NCBI GenBank assembly: GCA_900457075.1
Contig: UGYN01000002.1
Location: 4,216,001-4,280,000, forward strand
Length of the DNA: 64,000 bases
Source: Serratia quinivorans
GTDB lineage: Bacteria; Pseudomonadota; Gammaproteobacteria; Enterobacterales; Enterobacteriaceae
Direction: 5' to 3'
In this document: positions 20,821 through 30,187 of the stretch, piece by piece
How the letters are laid out: every line of letters starts with the position of its first letter
How positions within the stretch are numbered: the first letter of the stretch is position 1
The notes under the pieces: generated by a model
What the model was told of the DNA's origin: nothing
Seen by the model: only the letters and a program-made list of their open reading frames with translations
Database searches by the model: none
Position numbers and translations under genes: made by a program

Positions 20821-21281
20821 GCGTGAACTATTTTCGAAAAATTATCTTTATCGTTTCATTAGGCTTGTCTTCGGTAGTCCTGACAGGGTGCCCGGGGCCT
20901 GGCGACAGAATGAGCCTGGATGAAACTGCGCAGGTGAGCAGGCAGGGTAATGACGTTTGCATGAGTATTAATGATGCGCGAGATTATCAGCCTGCAGACA
21001 TGGGGATCAATCTTCGGGGAACGCCGCCTAAAGAGAAAAAATTCAACTTCTCGCCAGACCTTCAGATTGTTGATGGTGCATTGTGCATTCCTTCGTCTTA
21101 CTACCATTTCATGGATGGTAATAAATACATTGTTGAATTCGTGCTTCATTCAGCAGGCAACAAAGATGAACCCCGGAATTTTGTTGTCGGAATAGATGTT
21201 AATAAAACCCAGGTATATAACTTTCCTTTGACCGATCGCGAAATATCACGGCCTTATGGTTCAATTGAAGTTTCTGAATAG
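20814..21281 (+). CDS. Periplasmic lipoprotein, putative immunity protein
   Basis: A 155-residue protein with signal peptide IIFIVSLGLSSVVLTGC, where LTGC is a clear lipobox; the following PGPGD does not put Asp at +2, so outer-membrane sorting is likely. The mature part looks like a small beta-sandwich (VDGALCIPSSYYHF, YIVEFVLHS, NFVVGIDVNKT). Small lipoproteins of this type are frequent in enterobacterial vgrG loci. The overlap with the HExxH gene and a cell-envelope location suggest it protects against that protein. The immunity role is an inference from gene order. Confidence 0.6.
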   Translation: MVSVNYFRKIIFIVSLGLSSVVLTGCPGPGDRMSLDETAQVSRQGNDVCMSINDARDYQPADMGINLRGTPPKEKKFNFSPDLQIVDGALCIPSSYYHFMDGNKYIVEFVLHSAGNKDEPRNFVVGIDVNKTQVYNFPLTDREISRPYGSIEVSE

Positions 21282-21508
21282 TGTCCCGGTATAAAGTGAT
21301 GAAGGTTTTTATCTTTTTAACTTTAGTGATGGCGGGAGTGCTGTTTCTTCCGGATGCTTGTTTTTACATATTTGTTAAGCGCTTTATCCCCATTAGTGGC
21401 GACGGTGAATACGGCTTGAACAATTTTGAAATGACCGTGTTGCTGGTTAAAACCCTTGCCTGCGCTCCAGGGGCTGGAGCTGCAATCACTCTTTTTCGTA
21501 CTCGCTGA
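21281..21508 (+). CDS. Small inner-membrane protein, T6SS vgrG locus
   Basis: A 75-residue protein beginning at a GTG that overlaps the preceding stop by one base; an ATG at 21299 is an alternative. Two hydrophobic segments (VFIFLTLVMAGVLFLPDACFYIFV at about 9-32 and MTVLLVKTLACAPGAGAAITLF at about 50-71) predict two membrane helices. No family function is known to me. Its position as third gene after the HExxH and lipoprotein genes suggests a role in immunity or effector handling. Confidence 0.5.
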   Translation: MSRYKVMKVFIFLTLVMAGVLFLPDACFYIFVKRFIPISGDGEYGLNNFEMTVLLVKTLACAPGAGAAITLFRTR

Positions 21509-21586
21509 GTACCCTCTGATTAAACCTGTTGCTTGCCCTTCGGAAAAAAAGTCATGGACTGCAGGTAATCCCATGGAGTCAATATC

Positions 21587-24103
21587 ATGAGTCTGACAGA
21601 TACGCTTAAGAACACCCTGCCTGCGCTAACTGAAGGCGGACTGAACCGCTACCGTCTGGATATTCCGTCCTGCGCAGCCTCACTGGATGTGGAAGAGTTT
21701 AGCGGTAAGGAGTTCATGAGTGAGCTTTACCACTACGACATTATCTTTACCAGCAGCGATCAGAATATCAATTCAGCGCAACTGTTGACCAGGCCTGCCA
21801 CGCTGACCATGGGAACCGGGCCACTGATAGGGCTGACCGGACAGAAAGTGGTGCATGGTGTGGTGACGCATTTTAAGCGTATCAGGGGTTCACGTGACCA
21901 GGCGACTTACCAGATTATTATTGAGCCGTTCCTGTCTCTTCTGCGCCATCAGTTCCGTACCCATCGTTTCTTCGTCAACAAGTCGGTACCGGAGGTGGTC
22001 ACCGAAGTCCTCCAGGAGCATGGGCTGAAAGACTGGGAGTATGAGTTCACGCTCAAGGCCGACTACCCGAAGCGGGAACAGATTAACCAGTATCAGGAAA
22101 ATGACCTCGCGTTTATCGAACGCCTGCTGGCCGAAGTGGGGATATTTTATTTCTTCACCCTGCAGCCTGACACTCAGACCGAAGTGGTGCACTTCGCGGA
22201 CAAGCAGAGCGCCTGGACGTTCGGGAAAAAACTGCCGCTGAACAGCCCGTCGGGCATGAATGATAACGCGGTGGATTCAGTCTGGGCCGTCAACGTCCGG
22301 CACAACGTGGTGGAGCGCTCTGTTACAGCGAATGACTACAACCACCGGGAGGCCCAGAACGTCCTGTCTTCGGTGCCGGCAGACATGACCCGGGGCGACG
22401 GGGAGGGCATCACCTACGGTGAGGTGTATCACCATCGCCCGCGGCATCTTGAGCGGGGTGACAAAATTACCCCTGCGGCGGAAACCGCCAACTTCTGGGC
22501 GCGTCTGGAGCATGAACGCTTCCTGTCAAACCAGACGACGGTGACCGGCAGCAGCACCGACCACACCCTCAGCCCGGCCCAGGTGCTGACCATTACGGAA
22601 ACGGCCATCCCGCCGACCCTGCCCCGTGAAACCGAAAACGGGCTCATCATCGTCAGCGCCGGCTACACTGCCAGCCGTCAGAACGCCCTGAAGGTGGAGT
22701 GGGCGGCGATGCCGTACTACGAGAACCGTTGCTGGCGACCTGCGGCCAAAAAGCGCCCGGTGGTCAGCGGCACCCTGATGGCACGCGTGACCAGCGCCAA
22801 AGACAACGATATCTACGCCTGGCAGGATGCATCTGGCATGTATAGGGTGAAGTTTGACGCCGACCGCGACGACAAACGTCAGGGCATGGAAAGTATGCTG
22901 GTACGCTTCGCCAAACCCTACGGCGGCGACAAATACGGCTTCCACTTCCCGCTGATTCAGGGCACGGAAGTGGCCATCGCCTTCCATGAAGGCGATCCGG
23001 ATCGCCCGTATATCGCCCATGCAATGCATGATTCCCGTCATGTCGATCACGTCACTGAAGCCAACAGCACGCGCAACATCATCCGCACTGCGGGGCTGAA
23101 CAAGCTGCGGATGGAAGACAAACGCGGTGAGGAGCACGTTAAGCTCAGCACCGAGTACGGGGGCAAGACGCAGCTTAATTTAGGCCACAACGTAGACGCC
23201 TCCCGTAAATTACGCGGTGAGGGAGCAGAGTTACGGACTGACAGGCATGTTTCCATCCGAGGAGGGGCCGGGGTGTTTATCACAGCAGATAAACAACCGA
23301 TAGCCGGGGACAAGATGCTCTCTATGAAAGAGGCTGTTGCCCAGCTTGAAAATGCTCTGACGATAGCAAAAAGTTTGTCATCTGCTGCTGAAGGCGCTGA
23401 TGCTCTTCCAGCGGATACGGCAAGTCAGCAGACACTCAACGCAGCGCTCAAAGAACTCGCCAAACCCGGGATCATGCTGAATGCGCCTGAAGGTGTGAGT
23501 ATCACCAGTCCTCAGGCAGTGCGTGTCGCTTCTGGTACTGCCAGCGTAGGGATCATGTCCCAGCAGAATACGGATATCAGCGCACTGAAACGTTTTACCG
23601 TGGCTGCGGGTGAAGCTGTAAGTATTCTGGCACGCAAGGCCGGGATGAAGCTGTTTGCAGCGAAGGGGAAAGTGGAAATCCAGGCCCAGGACGATGCGCT
23701 GGAGGCAACGGCAAAAAAAGACATAACGGTGACCAGCGTGGAAGGCAAAGTAGTCATCACGGGTGCAACAGAGCTGGTTGTTAACTGTGACGGTGCATTT
23801 ATGAAACTGGCCGGTGGGAATATGGAACTCGGTGCACCGGGCAATATTTTACTGAAGTGTGCCAATGTCCAGAAAATGGGAAGTGCGGACTATGACGCAC
23901 CTAAACCGGAGCTTCCGCAAGGATATAGTGAGAACTTTGTTGCACAGGATAAGGAGTCTGGCGATATCCTGGCAAATACGCGATATCGGATCACCACTGC
24001 TGATGGTTCTGTTTATGAAGGGCGCACTGACAGTGAAGGTAAGACGGCTGAAATATTCGGTGCGGCAAAAAGCAAAATCAATATTGAACTGCTCGGTGGC
24101 TAA
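21587..24103 (+). CDS. vgrG: T6SS spike protein VgrG (TssI)
   Basis: VgrG is the trimeric puncturing tip that carries effectors. It has 838 residues. The gp27/gp44-like part (about 20-400) contains FSGKEFMSELYHYDI and ENDLAFIERLLAEVGIFYFF. The gp5-like OB fold has VKFDADRDDKRQGMESMLVRFAKPY and GTEVAIAFHEGDPDRPYIAHAMHDS. The beta-helical needle and DUF2345 region (about 560-780) follow. The last ~60 residues (YRITTADGSVYEGRTDSEGKT) form a small transthyretin-like tail, which in homologues docks the effector encoded next door. No catalytic extension is visible, so the toxin is probably the downstream gene. Confidence 0.96.
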   Translation: MSLTDTLKNTLPALTEGGLNRYRLDIPSCAASLDVEEFSGKEFMSELYHYDIIFTSSDQNINSAQLLTRPATLTMGTGPLIGLTGQKVVHGVVTHFKRIRGSRDQATYQIIIEPFLSLLRHQFRTHRFFVNKSVPEVVTEVLQEHGLKDWEYEFTLKADYPKREQINQYQENDLAFIERLLAEVGIFYFFTLQPDTQTEVVHFADKQSAWTFGKKLPLNSPSGMNDNAVDSVWAVNVRHNVVERSVTANDYNHREAQNVLSSVPADMTRGDGEGITYGEVYHHRPRHLERGDKITPAAETANFWARLEHERFLSNQTTVTGSSTDHTLSPAQVLTITETAIPPTLPRETENGLIIVSAGYTASRQNALKVEWAAMPYYENRCWRPAAKKRPVVSGTLMARVTSAKDNDIYAWQDASGMYRVKFDADRDDKRQGMESMLVRFAKPYGGDKYGFHFPLIQGTEVAIAFHEGDPDRPYIAHAMHDSRHVDHVTEANSTRNIIRTAGLNKLRMEDKRGEEHVKLSTEYGGKTQLNLGHNVDASRKLRGEGAELRTDRHVSIRGGAGVFITADKQPIAGDKMLSMKEAVAQLENALTIAKSLSSAAEGADALPADTASQQTLNAALKELAKPGIMLNAPEGVSITSPQAVRVASGTASVGIMSQQNTDISALKRFTVAAGEAVSILARKAGMKLFAAKGKVEIQAQDDALEATAKKDITVTSVEGKVVITGATELVVNCDGAFMKLAGGNMELGAPGNILLKCANVQKMGSADYDAPKPELPQGYSENFVAQDKESGDILANTRYRITTADGSVYEGRTDSEGKTAEIFGAAKSKINIELLGG

Positions 24104-24119
24104 TTCAGGGAGTTAGAAA

Positions 24120-26375
24120 ATGACTAAAGGTACACAGCAAAGTAGTCTGGATAACGTGAGTAAAAACACTGTCGTCAACGGAGAGCATGGTCCTCAGGTT
24201 TATTTTCACCCGGGCAGTGCAACATTACTTTGCGTTGATGCAAAAGATAACCGCTTACTCATACAGGAACAGCTGAAAATGACAGCGTTGCTGGAAGATC
24301 AGAAGAAAGCGCAGATTGCTCTGGATGAACTCAATTTCGAAATATTGACTCAGGCGGGTAAGAAACCACAACGTGCTTATGACAGTAAACTTCAGAGCAC
24401 CTATCAACAACTCAATGACGCTAACGAAAAACTAAAGGCAGAACTTAAAACGCTAACTGCAAAGATTCCCGAGGGGGAATTGCTAGATGAGAACTCCAAG
24501 GGTTCAGCTATCGGCCTTATGGAATTGATTCCTCTTCAGAAGACTGCTGGATTTAAGAGTACCTATGTCCGCTCCGATAAAATTCGCAGCCACTGGCGGA
24601 AGTACAAGCTCAGTGAGGTAGATAAGGAAAGTGGTGAGGCTAGCTTCATTAAATATACAGATAAAGAAGTTACTGGCGTCGATTCCGAAGGTAATGAAAC
24701 AAAAAAAACAGTTCGTTCGGGGAAGATAGACACCGAAGAGTTAAAGAAACAATTAAAAGAAGCATCGCTCAGTCTGAAATTCGAAGATGAACTAATAGAA
24801 GACAGTAATGTTGTTCTTACTGACTGGGCAAAAAAAATGAATAAAGGGCTAACATGGCCCAGCGAAAATGATAAACCTGAAGATGAGTCAACTTACCATC
24901 AGTACGTCGACATCAGCGCGCAAGCTCAACTGATGCGCTACAGCCAGGGGGCCGGATTGTCTGCTGAATTTAACCCATTAGAAAAGAAAGCCTCCGCGAA
25001 GATGGAAGGCCATTCAAGTTTTGCACTGGGTGAGGCAAAAGCGTCCGCTGAACTTTTTATTCCTGACCGTCTTGGTACCGCATTGTTGTTTCCTGCCAAA
25101 GCATCTGCGGGTGTAGTCGGTGGTGTCTGTAATATGGGGGCTATTCGGTACACGATTAATGCGGTGTTATCGGGCAATGCCGGGGCAAGCCTGGGAATTG
25201 AGCTGGGTGTGGAAGCCGATTTTAGTGGAGAAATGGCAAAGGGCTATGGGATTAAGGGTAGTTCAGCACGGCTGACCGCACCGCCGCCTCCAGGCCAGCG
25301 ACAAATTAATCTTACTATCCCCCAGCCTGATGTTAAGGCTGGCGGAGAAATTGGTGCTTTTGCCGGTATTCAGGCAGGTGGCAATGTTAGCGGGGCTATT
25401 GAATGGTTTGATCCGCATCCTGATGATGACAGCGATGTAAAACACGAAGATAATTCGCCAATTGTTACCAAAGAGAAGAAATTCACAGCGATTGCCACCT
25501 TATCCCTGGGGGTAACCGCTCAGGCCGGGGCCGGAGGAACTGCTGTTTTCTACGTAACTTATATTAACAGTCGCTTCAGGATTTATTGTAAGGCTGCATT
25601 GTGCTGGGGAGTTGGAGCTAAAGGGTCTTTGGGCTTTGAAGTTGACGGTAATTCGTTTGCGGCATTTATGAAAGGCTTTATGTATATGCTGAGAAATGTT
25701 GACTACCAGAAGCTTGAGGACATGATGCCTCGTGATTCATTTAGAGCTTTGTGCGCAATTCCAATAATATTAGTCGCAGAGAAAATTCAAATTGGAGCTG
25801 AAATGTTTAATCACCTGAATAGTGATGTTCGTGGGATTTTGAGACAATTTAACCAAGCTCTTGATAACGAAGATAAGCGTGTGGCTTTAATGAACAGCAT
25901 TATAGCCAATCCAGATCAGTTGAAGTATACGCCACCAGAAACAAAAGGTTCTATAATATCACAACTAATGAATTTTAACGCCTTGGATATTATAGATCAA
26001 AGAAACCAAAAAAAGGACGCTAGTAAATGGGGGGTGATGCAGTTAAGGAAAACAGCAATAATGTATTGCTTCAAATGGGTGCAGAGTAAAGCAGATTATA
26101 ATAATGTTATGCAACACATGACTGCTATACCGGCAGAAGGAAAGGGTAGTGCAGAAGTTAATGAAAAGGCATTGTTGAGTTTTTTAGGAATGACGGAGTT
26201 CGGATTGATGGGGAGCTACTCCACGCAATACGAAAAAAATATCCATACTCTCTATGAAAGGCTTCCTGACACAGTTGATCCAGATGAACCTTTTAGACCA
26301 ATTCCTCATGACGAAATAAAACAATATATTGCATTGATTAATGAACATCACAATATTAATACTCAAATGGCATAA
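24120..26375 (+). CDS. Putative T6SS effector, 751 residues
   Basis: It starts 16 bases after vgrG. The N-terminal ~140 residues include a long charged coiled-coil-like helix (LKMTALLEDQKKAQIALDEL, then LNDANEKLKAELKTLTAKI). The centre (about 270-490) has alternating Ala/Gly-rich, weakly hydrophobic strands: SAKMEGHSSFALGEAKASAELF, GNAGASLGIELGVEADFSGEM, GGEIGAFAGIQAGGNVSGAIEWF, LSLGVTAQAGAGGTAVFY. These look like repeated amphipathic beta or pore-type segments. The C-terminal 200 residues are helical. No nuclease, lipase or amidase motif is seen. Large proteins of this architecture directly after vgrG are known T6SS cargo. A membrane- or pore-acting toxin is a guess. Codon use becomes A/T-rich towards the 3' end. 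Confidence 0.6.
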   Translation: MTKGTQQSSLDNVSKNTVVNGEHGPQVYFHPGSATLLCVDAKDNRLLIQEQLKMTALLEDQKKAQIALDELNFEILTQAGKKPQRAYDSKLQSTYQQLNDANEKLKAELKTLTAKIPEGELLDENSKGSAIGLMELIPLQKTAGFKSTYVRSDKIRSHWRKYKLSEVDKESGEASFIKYTDKEVTGVDSEGNETKKTVRSGKIDTEELKKQLKEASLSLKFEDELIEDSNVVLTDWAKKMNKGLTWPSENDKPEDESTYHQYVDISAQAQLMRYSQGAGLSAEFNPLEKKASAKMEGHSSFALGEAKASAELFIPDRLGTALLFPAKASAGVVGGVCNMGAIRYTINAVLSGNAGASLGIELGVEADFSGEMAKGYGIKGSSARLTAPPPPGQRQINLTIPQPDVKAGGEIGAFAGIQAGGNVSGAIEWFDPHPDDDSDVKHEDNSPIVTKEKKFTAIATLSLGVTAQAGAGGTAVFYVTYINSRFRIYCKAALCWGVGAKGSLGFEVDGNSFAAFMKGFMYMLRNVDYQKLEDMMPRDSFRALCAIPIILVAEKIQIGAEMFNHLNSDVRGILRQFNQALDNEDKRVALMNSIIANPDQLKYTPPETKGSIISQLMNFNALDIIDQRNQKKDASKWGVMQLRKTAIMYCFKWVQSKADYNNVMQHMTAIPAEGKGSAEVNEKALLSFLGMTEFGLMGSYSTQYEKNIHTLYERLPDTVDPDEPFRPIPHDEIKQYIALINEHHNINTQMA

Positions 26376-26386
26376 GGCAGGTAGTA

Positions 26387-27262
26387 ATGAAAAATAGAAA
26401 TGTAGAAAAAACATTGTTGCTCCTTGTTTTCACAATTGTTGCTTGTGATGGTTCATCAAAAAAATCAGAATTAGCCAATAAGCTTATTGATAAATCAATT
26501 GCAAACATGGTGAGTGTTAATGGCGGTGGTTTTCTGATGGGAGACTTTGGACCGTTGGTTGGGGAGAAATTGCCTTTTAGTATTCAACAAGACGATAAAG
26601 TACTTCATAAGGTCGTTCTTGGAAGTTTTATGATCTCGAAATATAAGGTCACAAATGCCGACTATAAAATATATCTGGAAGTGACAGGCACACCCTCCCC
26701 GCCTGTTGACATTCTTGCCAAAAACTCTCCATTGCTTCTGAGTGATGATTACTCAGTGAGTGTTACCTGGCAGCGAGCAAAGGATTATTGTATATGGCTA
26801 GGGGCGCAGTCAGGGAAAAAAATAGATTTACCGACAGAAGCTCAATGGGAGTATGCTGCACGTTCAGAAGGCAAATATTTACCCTTTGCAACTGATAATG
26901 GAAAGATTGAGCGTGGCAGAAATTATCCAACTTATGATGAGTTAGATAAATATACTGGTGGGTTAGGGCTTCCAATTTATCCAGTTGGTAAATATCCACC
27001 AAATCCTTTGGGCCTTTATGATATGGGATTAAGTGGAAAAGAATGGACCAATGACTGGTATTCATCAGATTACTATTCACATTCTCCAGTCAAAAATCCT
27101 CAGGGGCCAGCAAAAAGAGAAAAGAAAGTTCTACGCGGAGCTGTTGGTGGGGATGACCAATATGCGTTAACGATGTTCAGGCAATCTTCACCACCAAGTC
27201 CAAAATCAGAAGATGATCATGATTATGACGATGGTGTTTTTCGTTGTGTGATTAATAAGTAA
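26387..27262 (+). CDS. SUMF1/FGE-domain lipoprotein, putative immunity protein
   Basis: A 291-residue protein with signal sequence LLLLVFTIVAC, a lipobox-like IVAC at about residue 20. The rest is an FGE-sulfatase (SUMF1) fold: MVSVNGGGFLMGDFG, SKYKVTNADYKIYLEVTG, VTWQRAKDYCIWLG, LPTEAQWEYAARSEG, NPLGLYDMGLSGKEWTNDWY and VLRGAVGG. True formylglycine-generating enzymes use a Cys pair near the C-terminus; only FRCVINK is seen here, so oxidase activity is doubtful. SUMF1-domain lipoproteins frequently follow vgrG-effector genes as immunity or accessory proteins. It starts 11 bases after the effector stop. The region is A/T-rich compared with the T6SS core. Confidence 0.75.
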   Translation: MKNRNVEKTLLLLVFTIVACDGSSKKSELANKLIDKSIANMVSVNGGGFLMGDFGPLVGEKLPFSIQQDDKVLHKVVLGSFMISKYKVTNADYKIYLEVTGTPSPPVDILAKNSPLLLSDDYSVSVTWQRAKDYCIWLGAQSGKKIDLPTEAQWEYAARSEGKYLPFATDNGKIERGRNYPTYDELDKYTGGLGLPIYPVGKYPPNPLGLYDMGLSGKEWTNDWYSSDYYSHSPVKNPQGPAKREKKVLRGAVGGDDQYALTMFRQSSPPSPKSEDDHDYDDGVFRCVINK

Positions 27263-27294
27263 TAACTTTTTCAGTGCTCAGACCTAATTTCAAA

Positions 27295-27369
27295 ATGCAC
27301 TTCGTTTTCAATTATGATAAAGATGGGATTCTGCCTACCTATGTTTTTCGGTGTGTAGTTAACGACTAG
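27295..27369 (+). pseudogene. C-terminal remnant of a second SUMF1-domain gene
   Basis: An open stretch reads FNYDKDGILPTYVFRCVVND and stop, closely matching the end of the preceding gene (DYDDGVFRCVINK). It is likely the tail of a tandem paralogue, the rest of which is deleted. This suggests that an array of immunity-type genes once stood here. Confidence 0.5.
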
Positions 27370-27386
27370 ATAAAATGGATTTATGT

Positions 27387-28730
27387 ATGAAATTAACATT
27401 CTCTAAAGTTCTTGTTGTTTTTTGTTCATTGCTTTTTTCATTAAATTCTCTTGCGAGTAACCAGTATTATCTTGTTAGAGATATTAAGAATCTCAATCTG
27501 TACTTGTGGAACGGTCCAGATGTTAAAGATCGAATGTTAATTGGATACAGTTTATCAGGTGGCATGGATTTTAATGCGACTACCGGGGTTATCTGTGGTG
27601 GGGTAGGTGGAGCAAGTCATTATCTATGGGCTGCTGACGTTAAGTCCGGGGTTAAGAGAATACAGTTTCGACCTAGAGATGTGTACTCCAACGTTGCACC
27701 CATGAATAATGTTATCATTTCTTCAAGTGATGGCCATTGTATCTTTACTGACGGGAATGGTGTTTATTCTTACAGCATTGACGCCCCTGTATCTAGAATC
27801 ATGTTTTCCGGGGCAGCAAGCAATGCCTCAGATAAAGCTCACCGAGTTTTCTTTGACGATAAAAATAATGTAACTATTGCTCTTTTTGATAAGCACTTTT
27901 CTCTTTTATCAAAGAGCACGAAGGGTAATAAGCTGACAGTGGTCCATTTTCCAGAAAACATAAATTATTCACTTAAATCACTTGGCGACGTTGCCTCTCT
28001 TTCTGATAATGGAGACACTTTATACACCAGTGCGTCTGTTGAAGATAATGAGGGGTATGGGTTCTCTGCGATATTGTCAATTAATGTGAGGAGCGGTGTT
28101 GTTAATAAAATTATACTGCCGTATTTGAATGGTGTTAAATATAAAGTAAAACAATTTTATATAGTTGATGGTGAGCGTAAAATCGCAATGCTTCTTGAGG
28201 GGAGAGCAAAGCCTACATGGTATGTTTACACAGCAAATGCCACATCAGAAAATAACTCTGAAAACAGGAATGATAACTACCAGCAACTTTTTAATAAGTA
28301 CGATGCAGGATTAGAGACTGTACAATACCCAGCCGGTGATGACTACTTTTATTCCGTGACTACAGATAAGGGAGATTTAATAAAAATAGATCTTTCTGGT
28401 GGTTTTAATGTCACCTCCTTTGATGTTAAAGGTGAAATGAATGGTGCGGTTACGGTGTCGCACGGTGATGCTGCTTATCCGTTTGTAGCACCCAAACTAT
28501 CCAGCCCAAAGAAAGGCAGTGCTGTGAAAGTGCTGGGTGATTATATGGTTTGTAAGGATTTGAATAACGCTCCTGACGAAAAGAACTGTGGCTCGGCAAG
28601 AAGTGGCGTTGATGCCATGGTGCATGAAATAAGAACTATCGAATCTCAACAATTTGTGAAGATATCGCCAGAGCAAGATCCGAATCTGGTTTTCTGGACG
28701 GTTATTGAAAATGTACAGCCAGTCAATTAA
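27387..28730 (+). CDS. Secreted protein of unknown function in the vgrG island
   Basis: About 447 residues starting at MKLTFSKVLVVFCSLLFSLNSLAS, a classical Sec signal peptide cleaved after LAS; the upstream ATG at 27375 only adds four residues. The mature protein is rich in short strands with Gly/Asn turns (NNVIISSSDGHCIFTDGNGVYSYS, DVASLSDNGDTLYTSASV), a pattern compatible with a beta-propeller, but no family is recognised. Cys residues near the C-terminus (MVCKDLNNAPDEKNCGSA) could form a disulfide. Placed between the SUMF1 lipoprotein and PAAR, it may be a periplasmic immunity or accessory protein. It is markedly A/T-rich, like its neighbour, suggesting separate acquisition. Confidence 0.5.
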   Translation: MKLTFSKVLVVFCSLLFSLNSLASNQYYLVRDIKNLNLYLWNGPDVKDRMLIGYSLSGGMDFNATTGVICGGVGGASHYLWAADVKSGVKRIQFRPRDVYSNVAPMNNVIISSSDGHCIFTDGNGVYSYSIDAPVSRIMFSGAASNASDKAHRVFFDDKNNVTIALFDKHFSLLSKSTKGNKLTVVHFPENINYSLKSLGDVASLSDNGDTLYTSASVEDNEGYGFSAILSINVRSGVVNKIILPYLNGVKYKVKQFYIVDGERKIAMLLEGRAKPTWYVYTANATSENNSENRNDNYQQLFNKYDAGLETVQYPAGDDYFYSVTTDKGDLIKIDLSGGFNVTSFDVKGEMNGAVTVSHGDAAYPFVAPKLSSPKKGSAVKVLGDYMVCKDLNNAPDEKNCGSARSGVDAMVHEIRTIESQQFVKISPEQDPNLVFWTVIENVQPVN

Positions 28731-28762
28731 TTATTTGTTTTTATAGCAAAAGGAAGATCGTC

Positions 28763-29029
28763 ATGTCTAAAGGATTTGTTTTACTCGGTGATAAAACTAC
28801 ACATGGGGGACAGGTGCTTTCTGCATCCTCGACCATGATTGTTAATGGTAAAAAGGTTGCACTGATCGGAGACAAAGTTAGCTGTCCGAAAGAAGGACAT
28901 GGTGTTAATACCATCATTGAAGGTTCGCCTGAATGGTCTTCAGACGGTAAAGCGATTGCTGTGGATGGTTGCCGCTGTGAATGTGGTTGTCAGCTGATAT
29001 CCAGCGCGCCGGATTGTGTAATAGGATAA
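28763..29029 (+). CDS. PAAR-domain spike-tip protein
   Basis: An 88-residue single-domain PAAR protein that caps the VgrG trimer and sharpens the tip. GDKTTHGGQVLSASSTMIVNGKKVALIGDKVSCPKEGHG is the usual PAAR pattern with His/Cys metal ligands. A Cys-rich tail (GCRCECGCQLIS) follows. AAAGGAAGATCGTC precedes the ATG. It has no toxin extension, so it works with effectors encoded separately. Confidence 0.93.
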   Translation: MSKGFVLLGDKTTHGGQVLSASSTMIVNGKKVALIGDKVSCPKEGHGVNTIIEGSPEWSSDGKAIAVDGCRCECGCQLISSAPDCVIG

Positions 29030-29032
29030 CTA

Positions 29033-30187
29033 ATGAGCTGGGAGCGTCAGAAATCAACGGTATCCAAGAAGCCTGAAGAGCCTTCCTTTGTTCTTTGGCT
29101 TATGTTGGGAGTTGTTGCAGTTGTAGGGAGTGTGATGCTGTTCGTCCTGCATGCTAATAAGCTTTCAGGGCCTTTACAGGCATTCAATATTTGGGTCGTC
29201 ACAGCAAGCCCCATAGTTATCTGGTTTTTCTTCCTTTGCCTGCGGGGTTGGGTCTTCAATAGTGCATTTGATAAGCACGAGTTCGAGGCTAATGAGGCTG
29301 ATTACGCCCAGCAACAATGGGGTGAATGGGCTGGGAGAAACATTGCAGTGCTTCATAGCAGTGTCATTTTTCCGGAGGCTCTGACGCCATCTCGTTTTTT
29401 TCAGGCCTCAGCTGAGCAGATGCAGCACACAACTTTGACGCGGCATTTTAATCAACCAACTCCAGAAAACTGCTTCTCACAACTACTTGAATGTGCCAGT
29501 GATGTCCTGGCCAGGGTTCCATCAGACTTACCCCTTAGTGCCTCTTTGCTGACGGATTCGCAGGAAGATCCTCTGAAACTTCAGGACGAATTTGCAAAGG
29601 CCTGGCAGGGCACAGTTCCTTTGCGCCCTGTCCCTGTTTTGAATATACAGACCGCAAAGACCTTTATCTGGCTGGAAGAACGGATCAAATCGCCAACTCT
29701 GGATGTGGATCTTATTCTGGTGCATCAGACTCAGGGGAAAGGGCGTTATAGCGACATCCTGGCCTCTTTGTTGCTGACATCAGATGATGTTGCCGCTAAA
29801 TATCAACTTTCACATGATGCCTGCCTGCTACGGCCAATGTCGTTAGATATGGTTGATATCGGTCAATCACTGGATACGTTTTTCTCAACGCAGACTCAGG
29901 CCTGTACCACAGAAAATATCATCGGTGATCAGGTTACCTGGGGCGATTTATTTCCTGTTCTGCTTGAAGCAGCTGCCATATACACAGGGCACTGGAAACC
30001 TGAACAGCTCCATTGGCTGGAAAAATATGCCGGGCTCAGCGGCCCCTTTTCTCCATGGATAATGGCAGCAGTCGCCAGCGATATCGTGAACATACAAAAA
30101 GCAGACTGTCTGATGCTTTCTACAGATGGTGAGCAGAAATTTATTAATACAGTGCAAACAGGGAACCGAAACGATGACCACGGTTGA
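29033..30187 (+). CDS. T6SS-linked membrane protein upstream of tssM
   Basis: A 384-residue protein with two N-terminal membrane helices (FVLWLMLGVVAVVGSVMLFVL at about 19-39 and IWVVTASPIVIWFFFLCL at about 53-70). A ~310-residue soluble part follows with no recognisable catalytic motif. Homologues of this layout recur directly before tssM in enterobacterial T6SS clusters, so it probably assists the membrane complex. It starts three bases after the PAAR stop and overlaps tssM by 14 bases. Confidence 0.6.
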   Translation: MSWERQKSTVSKKPEEPSFVLWLMLGVVAVVGSVMLFVLHANKLSGPLQAFNIWVVTASPIVIWFFFLCLRGWVFNSAFDKHEFEANEADYAQQQWGEWAGRNIAVLHSSVIFPEALTPSRFFQASAEQMQHTTLTRHFNQPTPENCFSQLLECASDVLARVPSDLPLSASLLTDSQEDPLKLQDEFAKAWQGTVPLRPVPVLNIQTAKTFIWLEERIKSPTLDVDLILVHQTQGKGRYSDILASLLLTSDDVAAKYQLSHDACLLRPMSLDMVDIGQSLDTFFSTQTQACTTENIIGDQVTWGDLFPVLLEAAAIYTGHWKPEQLHWLEKYAGLSGPFSPWIMAAVASDIVNIQKADCLMLSTDGEQKFINTVQTGNRNDDHG

